This document shows, piece by piece, positions 1 through 7,029 of a stretch of 38,491 nt of DNA. The first letter of the stretch is position 1. Every line of letters begins with the position of its first letter. Below the pieces are notes generated by a model. The model was not told the DNA's origin. It did no database searches and saw only the letters and a program-made list of their open reading frames with translations. The stretch lies in assembly GCA_012518835.1 (NCBI GenBank), contig JAAYRH010000071.1:1-38491 (forward strand), read 5' to 3'. Origin of the DNA: Aeromonadales bacterium. Lineage in GTDB: Bacteria > Pseudomonadota > Gammaproteobacteria > Enterobacterales > Aeromonadaceae. The position numbers and the translations under genes were made by a program.

Positions 1-1287
1 TACCACACCATCTATCGCCTCACTACTGACGGTATATAAAAACATTTCAAAGTCATCTTCTTGAAATATACCCAGCATAGAGCGCCGGCGCGGCGACAAC
101 TCAGGTGGCACCTCTACTTTTAATAAACGCGCCATTTGCGGCAAAGTGGAGCCCTGCACCAGTAAAGAAATTAATACCACAAAGAAAGCGACATTAAACA
201 GCAACATGCCTTCGGGTATGCCAGCCATTAACGGGAAAATCGCTAATACCACAGGTACTGCCCCCCGTAATCCCACCCAAGAAATGAAGCCAATTTCGCG
301 TCGATTAAAGCGAAAAAACGGCACTAGTGACACTAACACCGCTAACGGTCGCGCAACAAAAATTAAGGCTAATGAAATCAAGCTAGCAGGCAATGCCATG
401 GCCCACATATCGGCGGGTGAGACCAATAAACCCAGTACTAAAAATAGTCCTATTTGACTTAGCCACGCTAAACCATCAAGCACCGGTAGGATCGATTCCA
501 TATCCCGCAAGCGTGCATTACCTAATACTAGACCCGCCAAATAAACAGCTAAAAAGCCACTACCTTCTACTAATGCCGTCAGTGCAAAGAGGGCTAAACC
601 AAAACCAGTCACTAAAATAGGATATAAACCTGCCGCCAACTCGATACGCTTGATCATTTGTACCAAAATAGCGCCGCCTACCAACCCCGCTACCGCACCA
701 ATACCAAACTGGGTGATCAAGAAAAGAATTGTGTCCATTGGACCATCCATATCACCCGTGATCAGCCCAATGAGGGTAATGGTTAAAAAAATGGCCATGG
801 GATCATTAGTACCCGATTCAATTTCTAACGAGGCCCCTACCCTTTGATTAAGATGCATCCCTTTGCCACTTAATAAAGAGAACACCGCCGCCGCATCGGT
901 AGAACCGACAATCGAGCCCAGTAACATGCCATGTAGCCAACTGAGATCTAAAATATAAACCGCAATTAACCCCGTGATCCCACTGGTCACTACGACCCCT
1001 AGGGTAGCCATACTTAGGGCGGGTTTTAAACCGACCCTAAAGGTCTCCATACGAGTTCGCATACCACCATCGAGCAAAATGATAGCCAGCGCCAGATTCC
1101 CTATGCTGTAAGCTAGGGTGTAGCTTTCAAATTCAATACCACCGGGGCCACTTTCACCGGCCAGCATGCCGATCAGCATAAAAATAAGTAGAATGGGAAT
1201 GCCAGAACGAGCGGATAGCAAGGTTGCTAGTACGCTTAAACACAGCAAAATCCCAGTCAGTAGGAAAAGATGTTCAAGGTTGATCAA
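1..1287 (-). CDS. cvrA: K+/H+ antiporter of the CvrA/NhaP2 family (3' end outside window)
   Basis: This is the N-terminal 429 codons of a cation/proton antiporter (CPA1 family, inner membrane); the gene runs off the left edge. It is open throughout on the minus strand. Reading it gives a multi-span hydrophobic protein with SGIPILLIFMLIGMLAG near the start, LAIILLDGGMRTR, GSIVGSTDAAAVFSLL and EIESGTNDPMAIFLT. This is the order and wording of E. coli NhaP2/CvrA, including the STDAAAVFS and ESGTNDP ion-path motifs. The family is usually about 570-580 residues, so roughly the last 150 (RCK/TrkA-C-like part) are missing here. I chose the TTG start at 1287 because a GGA lies about ten bases upstream and no ATG fits the family N-terminus. 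A perfect 17-base dyad sits 25 bases upstream. K+ rather than Na+ specificity is inferred from the family. Confidence 0.85.
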   Translation of the reverse strand, partial: MINLEHLFLLTGILLCLSVLATLLSARSGIPILLIFMLIGMLAGESGPGGIEFESYTLAYSIGNLALAIILLDGGMRTRMETFRVGLKPALSMATLGVVVTSGITGLIAVYILDLSWLHGMLLGSIVGSTDAAAVFSLLSGKGMHLNQRVGASLEIESGTNDPMAIFLTITLIGLITGDMDGPMDTILFLITQFGIGAVAGLVGGAILVQMIKRIELAAGLYPILVTGFGLALFALTALVEGSGFLAVYLAGLVLGNARLRDMESILPVLDGLAWLSQIGLFLVLGLLVSPADMWAMALPASLISLALIFVARPLAVLVSLVPFFRFNRREIGFISWVGLRGAVPVVLAIFPLMAGIPEGMLLFNVAFFVVLISLLVQGSTLPQMARLLKVEVPPELSPRRRSMLGIFQEDDFEMFLYTVSSEAIDGVV

Positions 1288-1729
1288 TGAAGAAATTCCG
1301 ACAGGGGTTTTAGGTATAACAGTTATACCATAACTGATGGCTTTTTATGAGAATGAATTTTTAAGCGCTTTTAAATTATATCTATGCAACACATCACATA
1401 ACGATCCGTTCGTGAGATTATGCCGCCAAAACTCCTTAACAAAGAATTAACAAGTAGTGAGCTAACGGCCTGTAACAGCCAAACATCTGATAAAAAGCAC
1501 GGCCGCCACTAAAATAAATTGGCTTATTATGTTAATCATATAAACTCTTGTATTAACAATACTCAATTTATCAATTTTGTTAACTAAGTGGCGGCTACTT
1601 AATATGCCTAAGGGAGCCTTAGTGAAATAGCACGGTTTGGCCACCGATTATAATAACCAAAAACATTAATAGTCGTCTGATCCGCAAACCTGTGGTTGGC
1701 GAAAGGATTAATAGACTAAAGGAGCTAGC
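1288..1729. other. Intergenic region between cvrA and the choloylglycine-hydrolase-family gene
   Basis: This 442-base divergent spacer has no convincing gene. It holds a perfect 17-base dyad at 1313-1329 close to cvrA, and a smaller dyad CTAAGG-GAG-CCTTAG at 1608-1622. A TATAAT sequence at 1649-1654 lacks a well-spaced -35. A 60-codon minus-strand frame at 1462-1644 has no clear ribosome site or recognisable features and I do not call it. Confidence 0.7.
1313..1329. promoter_or_regulatory. Perfect 17-base inverted repeat upstream of cvrA (candidate operator)
   Basis: GGTATAAC, one A, then GTTATACC: two perfect 8-base arms. It begins 25 bases upstream of the cvrA TTG start, where a repressor site or an early leader hairpin would lie. 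An overlapping shorter repeat (GTTAT-ACC-ATAAC) continues to 1334. The dyad is seen directly; operator function is inference. Confidence 0.45.
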
Positions 1730-2890
1730 ATGCTAATACCCAGTAAATTAAGTCGAACGCTAATGGCAACGCTGGTCGCCAGCACTATTACTTTGCCAAG
1801 TATTGCCGAGGCTTGTACCTCGTTATTATATACTGATGCACAGGGCGCTCCTTATGCTGGCAGAACGATGGAGCTGCCAATGGAGTTACCTTACCAAGCC
1901 ACCTTCTTTCCCAAAAATACAGATTTTAGTTCTAAAGCAGACGCCCATGCGGCGCTGTCATTTAAGGGAAAATTTGGCTTTATATCGCTAACGGTACCAG
2001 ATCCTCTTTCTAAAGATCTAAAGGTAGTAGAAGGGTTAAATGATCAAGGCTTAAGTTTTAGTGTATTAGCCTTCGCCAGCACCGACGGGCCCAAAGATAT
2101 GGTGGCTAACACTACTAAAGTGCTAAACGCTATCGATCTAGGAACTTGGGCGTTATCGCAGTTTAAAAACGTTGCTGATGTTAAAGCGGCTCTAGAAAAA
2201 CAGCCTGTGTTAGTAGATGCTTTATTACCGTTAGGTATGATGAAAACACCATTCCATTATACTTTGCATGATGCTAAAGGGAATTCTATTGTTATTGAGT
2301 TTGCTAACGGCAAGCAAAACGTCATTGATAACCCTATTGGGGTGATGACTAATGGCCCTGAGTTCGACTGGCATATGACCAACTTAAATAATTACACTTT
2401 TTTAAATAACAAAGATCACTCTACGCTAGAAGTTAATGGGGTGAAGTTAACGCAACCTGACTCGGGCATTGCAACAACAGCACTCCCTGCTTCTAATACC
2501 TCAGTCGGTCGATTTGTACGAGCAGTTTATTATTCACAATTTGCTGAGAAAGCGGCCACTTCTGAAAAAGCCATGACGACCTTAGCCCATGTGATGAATA
2601 ACTTTGATCGGCCCCGCGGTATTAGCATAGATAACCGATTTACCGGTGAAATAGCAAATATCGCCGCCCCCGAAGTGGAAGGTCATCCTATGTATACCAC
2701 TGAGTATACGTCGTGGACCGCACTCGCTGATTTACGCCAGCTCCAATTTAATGTGCGCAGTTACGATCAATTGAATTACCTTAACTTTGATCTTGCCGCC
2801 TTGGCCGATGAGCAACAAACGCTCTCAGTGGCGTTAAATAAAATCCCCGTCGGACTAAGCGAAGGTAATAAAGCATTAAAGCCTAAATAA
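1730..2890 (+). CDS. Secreted choloylglycine hydrolase / penicillin V acylase-family Ntn hydrolase
   Basis: This 386-residue protein belongs to the linear-amide C-N hydrolase family (bile salt hydrolases, penicillin V acylases). Residues 1-28 form a signal peptide ending AEA, and the next residue is Cys29. Signal peptidase cleavage would therefore create the N-terminal cysteine nucleophile these enzymes need. Other expected active-site residues are visible: Arg45 in GRTMEL, Asn208 in GVMTNGPEFDW, and an Arg in NNFDRPRGI. The family normally exposes its cysteine by removing Met or a short propeptide; here export appears to do it, as in Gram-negative members. Characterised Gram-negative relatives cleave penicillin V and N-acyl homoserine lactones, so the substrate is open. 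The ribosome site GGAG lies 5 bases before the ATG. It stands alone, divergent from cvrA and convergent with cobO. Confidence 0.85.
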   Translation: MLIPSKLSRTLMATLVASTITLPSIAEACTSLLYTDAQGAPYAGRTMELPMELPYQATFFPKNTDFSSKADAHAALSFKGKFGFISLTVPDPLSKDLKVVEGLNDQGLSFSVLAFASTDGPKDMVANTTKVLNAIDLGTWALSQFKNVADVKAALEKQPVLVDALLPLGMMKTPFHYTLHDAKGNSIVIEFANGKQNVIDNPIGVMTNGPEFDWHMTNLNNYTFLNNKDHSTLEVNGVKLTQPDSGIATTALPASNTSVGRFVRAVYYSQFAEKAATSEKAMTTLAHVMNNFDRPRGISIDNRFTGEIANIAAPEVEGHPMYTTEYTSWTALADLRQLQFNVRSYDQLNYLNFDLAALADEQQTLSVALNKIPVGLSEGNKALKPK

Positions 2891-2930
2891 CGGCTTACTG
2901 ACTAAAACTGACTTAAGGCAATTATTGAGT

Positions 2931-3542
2931 CTAATAATCAAAGCCGGCTTGGGCTTTTACGCCGGCTTCAAAAGCATGCTTTATTGGCTGCACTTCACTC
3001 ACGGTATCTGCCAGCTCAACAAGCGCCCTATGACAGCCTCGCCCGGTAATAATCACATGTTGATGAGCCGGTCGATTCTTCAATGCACTCAACACCCGCT
3101 CTAAGTCGAGATAATCGTAGGCCACCATATAGGTCAGCTCATCTAAGAGCACCATATCGATATTGGGATCCGCTAGCACTTTTTCTGCCGCCAGCCAGGT
3201 TTGTTCACAAGCGAGCTTATCTTGCTCTCTGTTTTGGGTTTCCCAAGTAAAGCCAGTATTCATGACCACAAACGGCACGCCGAGCTTTTGCAAGACATTA
3301 CGCTCCCCACACTCCCAGCCTCCTTTAATAAACTGTACTACTGCTGCACTTTTATTATGGCCTACGGCACGGGTAATAGTACCAAACCCAGCGGTGCTTT
3401 TACCTTTGCCATTACCAGTGATCACCATTAATACGCCCCGCTCCTCTTGAGCATTGGCTATTTTTTCATCCACTGCCGTTTTTAACTTTTGTTGGCGCTG
3501 CTGGTGGCGCTGTGTTTTTAGTTGTTCGCGATCTTCGCTCAT
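2931..3542 (-). CDS. cobO: Cob(I)yrinic acid a,c-diamide adenosyltransferase (CobO/BtuR)
   Basis: This 203-residue cytoplasmic enzyme transfers the adenosyl group of ATP to cobalt, forming adenosylcobalamin in synthesis and salvage. The P-loop GNGKGKST is at residues 43-50. VQFIKGGW, the Walker-B-like VLLDEL and a C-terminal QPIKHAFEAGVKAQAGFDY are as in E. coli BtuR (196 residues). The charged, Gln-rich first 25 residues are normal for the family. No other cobalamin gene is present in the window, so salvage is the likelier role, but biosynthesis genes could lie elsewhere. No cobalamin riboswitch is seen in the 177 bases upstream. Confidence 0.93.
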   Translation of the reverse strand: MSEDREQLKTQRHQQRQQKLKTAVDEKIANAQEERGVLMVITGNGKGKSTAGFGTITRAVGHNKSAAVVQFIKGGWECGERNVLQKLGVPFVVMNTGFTWETQNREQDKLACEQTWLAAEKVLADPNIDMVLLDELTYMVAYDYLDLERVLSALKNRPAHQHVIITGRGCHRALVELADTVSEVQPIKHAFEAGVKAQAGFDY

Positions 3543-3648
3543 GACAAATCCTTACTTAGGCAAAAAACTATTATACCCTTATCAAAGCGGATGTACTGAG
3601 ATCTGCTTTTGGCCATTGTTAATAAAAGCGTGAGCGAACAACAGCCAT

Positions 3649-3682
3649 AAAAAAAGAGCGGAGGCTATCCACTCTTTTTTTT
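3649..3682 (-). terminator. Intrinsic terminator downstream of the DUF1328 gene
   Basis: The stem AAGAG-C-GGA / TCC-A-CTCTT has one mismatch and a 5-base loop, and is flanked by A- and T-runs on both sides. On the minus strand it follows the DUF1328 stop and precedes cobO. Confidence 0.75.
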
Positions 3683-3719
3683 GCTTAAGTTACCCTTAAT
3701 TACAAGGGAGCGTGCTAGG

Positions 3720-3881
3720 TTAAGGTGCTCGTCGCCCCATGATCAGGCTTACCACAAAAATGATAATGGCGACCACGAAGACAATTTTTGCGGCGCCGGC
3801 GGCGGCACCGGCAACACCGGTAAAGCCAAGAACGGCGGCAATCAGTGCAATAATTAAAAAGGTAATACCCCAACTAAACAT
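3720..3881 (-). CDS. Small DUF1328 (YtjA-type) membrane protein
   Basis: This is a 53-residue very hydrophobic protein, starting [20 protein letters not shown] and ending SLIMGRRAP. Two membrane segments flank a Gly/Ala-rich turn ([11 protein letters not shown]). This is the signature of the DUF1328 family, whose E. coli member is YtjA. Function is unknown; members are often next to stress or envelope genes. The ATG is preceded by a GGAG ribosome site. The next gene upstream on the same strand is the OsmY-like gene 158 bases away, so co-expression under stress is plausible but not shown. A terminator follows. Confidence 0.85.
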   Translation of the reverse strand: MFSWGITFLIIALIAAVLGFTGVAGAAAGAAKIVFVVAIIIFVVSLIMGRRAP

Positions 3882-3954
3882 AAACTGCTCCTTACCCTAG
3901 TGGTTATTGATAGTGTCTATCGCTGTTAATAGTAGACGACTAACTTCCCTCTTG

Positions 3955-3984
3955 GGGATATATCCCGAGCGACACTGCTCGGGA
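3955..3984. repeat. Perfect palindrome overlapping an 8-bp hairpin between the BON-protein and DUF1328 genes
   Basis: GGGATATATCCC (3955-3966) is a perfect 12-base palindrome. Its right arm is shared with a second structure, TCCCGAGC - GACACT - GCTCGGGA (3963-3984), an 8-bp stem with a 6-base loop. The two cannot form at once in RNA. There is no T-run, so it is not a standard terminator. Confidence 0.5.
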
Positions 3985-4039
3985 GTGGTGGCTAAGCTGG
4001 CCAGTTGTGGCGCATTTTCAAAGCCATGGTTGAGAATGA

Positions 4040-4693
4040 TTACTTAACAACAAGGTCGTTTTTAACACTTTTCACGTCATCGACGTCTTTAGCTACCTGC
4101 TCTGCTCGAGCCGCTTCTTCTTTAGTATCGACGTTACCGGTGAGCTGGACTACACCGTCGTTGGTTTCTACCGAGATCCCCATAGAAGGAACACCGTCAG
4201 CGGTCAAAAACTTGGCCTTAACTGCACTGGTGATCATGGCGTCATCGGCATACTCTTTTAGTGTAGACTCGTCTTTATCTTTCACGTTGAGTTTGTCGCT
4301 AACAGACTTCACGCCATCTACTTTTTCTGTTACCGCTATCGCCTCTTTAACTTGATCTTGGCTAGCGACAAAGCCGGTCAGCGTCACTATACCGTCGTTA
4401 GTTTCAACGGAAATATCATTACTTTTAATATGGTCAGCTTTTAATAGCTCTGCTTTTACCTTAGTAGTTACCACACTGTCATCAACATAGCTTTCAGCTT
4501 TATTGGCAGCATCACGCGCTTTATCGCCAGTACGGTGTGCTTTATCATGAGCCTGATCGGACATCATGGGCGCTTTATCTTCAGGCATCGCACTTTTATC
4601 TGCCCGAGTGTCTTGTGCTAATACCGCACCACTGGCTAACACCGAGCTCAACACAACAGCCATAATAGAATGTGAGAAGTGAATCTTTTTCAT
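4040..4693 (-). CDS. osmY: OsmY-like periplasmic protein with two BON domains
   Basis: This 217-residue exported protein has a signal peptide ending around ASGAVLA-Q (residue 27), then an Asp/Lys/Ala-rich hydrophilic linker (about 28-70). Two BON domains follow at about 71-138 and 150-217. Each carries the ISVETNDGxVxLTGxV core seen in E. coli OsmY (201 residues, also two BON domains). OsmY is a hyperosmotic and stationary-phase periplasmic protein; a chaperone or membrane-interaction role is suggested for BON proteins. The two domains here are close copies of one another. The upstream region has palindromes and a sigma-S-like -10. Orthology to osmY is likely but other BON proteins are possible. 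Confidence 0.85.
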   Translation of the reverse strand: MKKIHFSHSIMAVVLSSVLASGAVLAQDTRADKSAMPEDKAPMMSDQAHDKAHRTGDKARDAANKAESYVDDSVVTTKVKAELLKADHIKSNDISVETNDGIVTLTGFVASQDQVKEAIAVTEKVDGVKSVSDKLNVKDKDESTLKEYADDAMITSAVKAKFLTADGVPSMGISVETNDGVVQLTGNVDTKEEAARAEQVAKDVDDVKSVKNDLVVK

Positions 4694-5073
4694 CGTTCTG
4701 TTCCTTTTGTTGCGATTTGAACACTGGGTTATTTAACGCTGCAAGTGAAATGAAATTTCATGATCCTCATTCACTGCCCTGTAATTGTTAGCGTAGTCTG
4801 CTGCAGACTTCAAGCCTTAAAAGTATTTAAATGACTCTGATATTTTTCGCTCTTTATTAATACAAATATAAATAAAAACTAATTTAGACAAGTTTACTAG
4901 ATAATTAAATCCAACAAAATCAAAAACTTAAACAAATAAAAAGCATTGTAAACAGCTTGTTAATGGTTGGTTTTTACTAAGATTACTAAGCTGCTCTTTT
5001 CTTTACTTTTATATCTGCGTCAATTCCTGTCAATTATAAAAGCGGTTAAATAGTGGATTTAAAACCTAAAATT
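4694..5073. other. AT-rich upstream region of the osmY-like gene
   Basis: This stretch is a long, very AT-rich leader and upstream region for the minus-strand osmY-like gene, with no coding frame. It contains a perfect 12-base palindrome ATGAAATTTCAT at 4750-4761 and a 15-base dyad AGTCTGC-T-GCAGACT at 4795-4809. On the minus strand a CTACGCT directly follows the 15-base dyad and resembles a sigma-S -10. Far upstream is a GTCAATT direct repeat spaced exactly 10 bases apart (5019 and 5029). AT-richness between about 4815 and 5040 would suit an H-NS- or IHF-bound region. Confidence 0.55.
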
Positions 5074-5121
5074 AAGCGCCATAGGCCGCTCGGTTGAGTA
5101 TTAAAACAGCCAGCGGCGCTT
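5074..5121 (-). terminator. Terminator-like hairpin after the BASS transporter gene
   Basis: Read on the minus strand, AAGCGCC and GGCGCTT form a 7-bp outer stem, with an additional AGCGGC pairing option inside, followed by AATTTTAGGTTTTA. It lies just past the transporter stop. The loop is long and the T-tract weak. Confidence 0.4.
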
Positions 5122-5133
5122 ATATTAGCCAAA

Positions 5134-6138
5134 TCAATTGTTGTTTACGCTCACTGACGTCTTAATATCTTGGCCTTTACGCGCATAATGCTGTGCCATA
5201 ACCGCACACACCATTAATTGTATTTGGTGAAATATCATTAATGGCAATAAAGCAGGACCTAACATAGAGCCGGTAAATAATACCTGCGCCATCGGCACAC
5301 CGGTGGCCATGCTTTTTTTAGAACCGCCAAAGACGATAGTAATTTGATCTTCGTGGCTAAAGCCTAGCCGGCGGCCTAACCAAGCAGTTAAAAACAAAAT
5401 TAGCGCCAGCAGTACACAACATACTAGAGTTAAATTAGCCAACTCACCGGTAGAGACCGTGGTCCACAGCCCTTCTACTACCGAGGCGCTCAGTGCGGTA
5501 TAAACCACCAATAAGATAGACGTCTGATCTATGCGACTGAGCTGCTTTTTATTCTTATCTACCCAGTGACCAATGATAGGTCGCATGCTGTGTCCTAACA
5601 CAAAGGGCAGCAGCAACTGCATACTAATGGCACCAATAGAGTGCAGCGGTGAGGTGCTGTCGCTGGCATCTAATTGCATTAGTAAAGCCACTAATAAGGG
5701 GGTAAGAATAATGCCTAAAATACTGGAAGCCGACGCACTACAGACTGCGGCCGGCACATTCCCACCCGCTAAAGAAGTAAAAGCGATGGCCGACTGTACC
5801 GTGCCCGGTAACACGCATAAAAATAATACCCCCATGTACAGTTGTTGCCCAAGCAAGGGCACGAGCACGGGCTTAGCTAGAATACCTATCAGCGGAAATA
5901 ATAAAAAAGTACAAGAGAATACCAACAGGTGCAGGCGCCAATGAGTAGCGCCAGCAATGATCGCGGTGCGCGATAACTTAGCGCCATGCATAAAAAACAA
6001 CAGCGCAATAGCGGCCATGGTCAACCATTCAAAAAACACCGCTCCTTGGCCGTGAGCCGGCAACAAGGTCGCGGTGGCCACCACTGCCAGCAAAATTAAC
6101 GTAAAATTATCAAATAGTAATCGTAAGTAGCCAAACAT
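5134..6138 (-). CDS. Bile acid:sodium symporter-like (BASS/YfeH-type) transporter
   Basis: This is a 334-residue inner-membrane protein of about ten membrane segments. The order FFEWLTMAAIALLFFMHGAKLS, LCVLPGTVQSAIAFTSLAGGN, and GGSKKSMATGVPMAQVLF matches the SBF-like family of E. coli YfeH. Members are predicted Na+-coupled organic-anion carriers; the substrate here is unknown. I prefer the ATG at 6138 because GGAGAG lies five bases upstream. The GTG at 6165 would extend the protein by nine residues through the ribosome site. It is divergent from an AraC regulator with an inverted repeat between them, which suggests regulation by it. Confidence 0.82.
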   Translation of the reverse strand: MFGYLRLLFDNFTLILLAVVATATLLPAHGQGAVFFEWLTMAAIALLFFMHGAKLSRTAIIAGATHWRLHLLVFSCTFLLFPLIGILAKPVLVPLLGQQLYMGVLFLCVLPGTVQSAIAFTSLAGGNVPAAVCSASASSILGIILTPLLVALLMQLDASDSTSPLHSIGAISMQLLLPFVLGHSMRPIIGHWVDKNKKQLSRIDQTSILLVVYTALSASVVEGLWTTVSTGELANLTLVCCVLLALILFLTAWLGRRLGFSHEDQITIVFGGSKKSMATGVPMAQVLFTGSMLGPALLPLMIFHQIQLMVCAVMAQHYARKGQDIKTSVSVNNN

Positions 6139-6175
6139 GAAGTCTCTCCAAAAAAAATTCTTCACTACTTTACGT

Positions 6176-6197
6176 GATAAAGCTCTTGCACTTTATC
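6176..6197. promoter_or_regulatory. GATAAAG inverted repeat in the transporter/AraC divergent region
   Basis: GATAAAG (6176-6182) and CTTTATC (6191-6197) are perfect 7-base arms 15 bases apart centre to centre, so they fall on nearly the same helix face after about 1.5 turns. The site lies 38 bases upstream of the transporter ATG and 59 bases upstream of the regulator ATG. A role as operator for either gene is inference. Confidence 0.4.
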
Positions 6198-6255
6198 GCC
6201 ATTAAGACCCATAGTGTCGATTAAGAGACAAATAAACCGTGAATACTATTATTCT

Positions 6256-7029
6256 ATGGATCAACAGCAATTACTCCGCCAGTTAGCTGCATTAAGTACC
6301 CTGCCCCGCCCCATACTGGGTCATGAGGTTTCTCTGCCTAACTATGCGATAGGCATCTTTCATCAGCACCCTTGGTATCAATTATCTTACGCCACCCAAG
6401 GTGTAGTGACGGTTAAAAGTGCTAAAGGACATTTTGTGGCGCCGCCCAACCAGGCCGTGCTGGTTCCTCCTGGCGTAGCGCACGGCGTGCATTGCACACC
6501 GGATACCTGCATTCGTAGCTTGTATATTGCCGCCGATACGTTGCCGTGGCAGCAATGTCAGGTGCTGGAAATTGATGGGCTATTGCGAGAGCTTATTGTG
6601 GCTTTTAGTTTATTTCCGGTGGAGTACGATGAAGCTGGAGCAGAAGGACGATTGGTCGCGGTATTGTTAGACCGACTGCGCTTGGCTAAAAGCTGGGACT
6701 TGATGTTGCCGTGGCCCCAAGACGCTAGGCTTACCCCCTTATGTCACTATCTTGCCGCCCATCCCGATTGTCGACTGCCATTACGTCATTTTAGTGACGA
6801 GCTAGGAGTCAGCGATAAAACCTTAAGTCGCGCTTTTTTACGCCATACCGGCATGAGCTTTCGCCAATGGCGCCAGCGTAGTCGACTACTAGCTGCCTTG
6901 CCTTTATTAGAGGCCGGCGAGCGAGTCACCGATGTAGCGCTCGCTTGCGGGTATGACAGTCTATCGGCTTTTATTGTCGCCTTTAAAGAGTTGCTAGGCA
7001 CCACCCCAGGAGACTATTTATCATCTTAG
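6256..7029 (+). CDS. AraC-family transcriptional regulator with cupin sensor domain
   Basis: This 257-residue regulator has an N-terminal cupin-like sensing domain (HQHPWYQLSYATQGVVTV, then AVLVPPGVAHGVHC). The C-terminal double helix-turn-helix runs from LPLRHFSDELGVSDKTLSRA through RVTDVALACGYDSLSAFIVAFK to TPGDYL. This is the one-component AraC layout of the YdeO/NimR sort. I chose the ATG at 6256; a GTG at 6214 would add 14 residues, and neither start has a good ribosome site. Its divergence from the BASS transporter suggests it controls that gene. At its 3' end it overlaps the stop codon of the RND pump by four bases, convergently. The ligand is unknown. Confidence 0.85.
   Translation: MDQQQLLRQLAALSTLPRPILGHEVSLPNYAIGIFHQHPWYQLSYATQGVVTVKSAKGHFVAPPNQAVLVPPGVAHGVHCTPDTCIRSLYIAADTLPWQQCQVLEIDGLLRELIVAFSLFPVEYDEAGAEGRLVAVLLDRLRLAKSWDLMLPWPQDARLTPLCHYLAAHPDCRLPLRHFSDELGVSDKTLSRAFLRHTGMSFRQWRQRSRLLAALPLLEAGERVTDVALACGYDSLSAFIVAFKELLGTTPGDYLSS

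Noticed and set aside
1462..1644. 60-codon minus-strand frame
   Set aside because: No ribosome site, no recognisable features, and it lies in an AT-rich divergent spacer.
3543..3719. Possible cobalamin riboswitch before cobO
   Set aside because: The space is only 177 bases and holds a terminator for the preceding gene; no B12-box-like sequence was seen.
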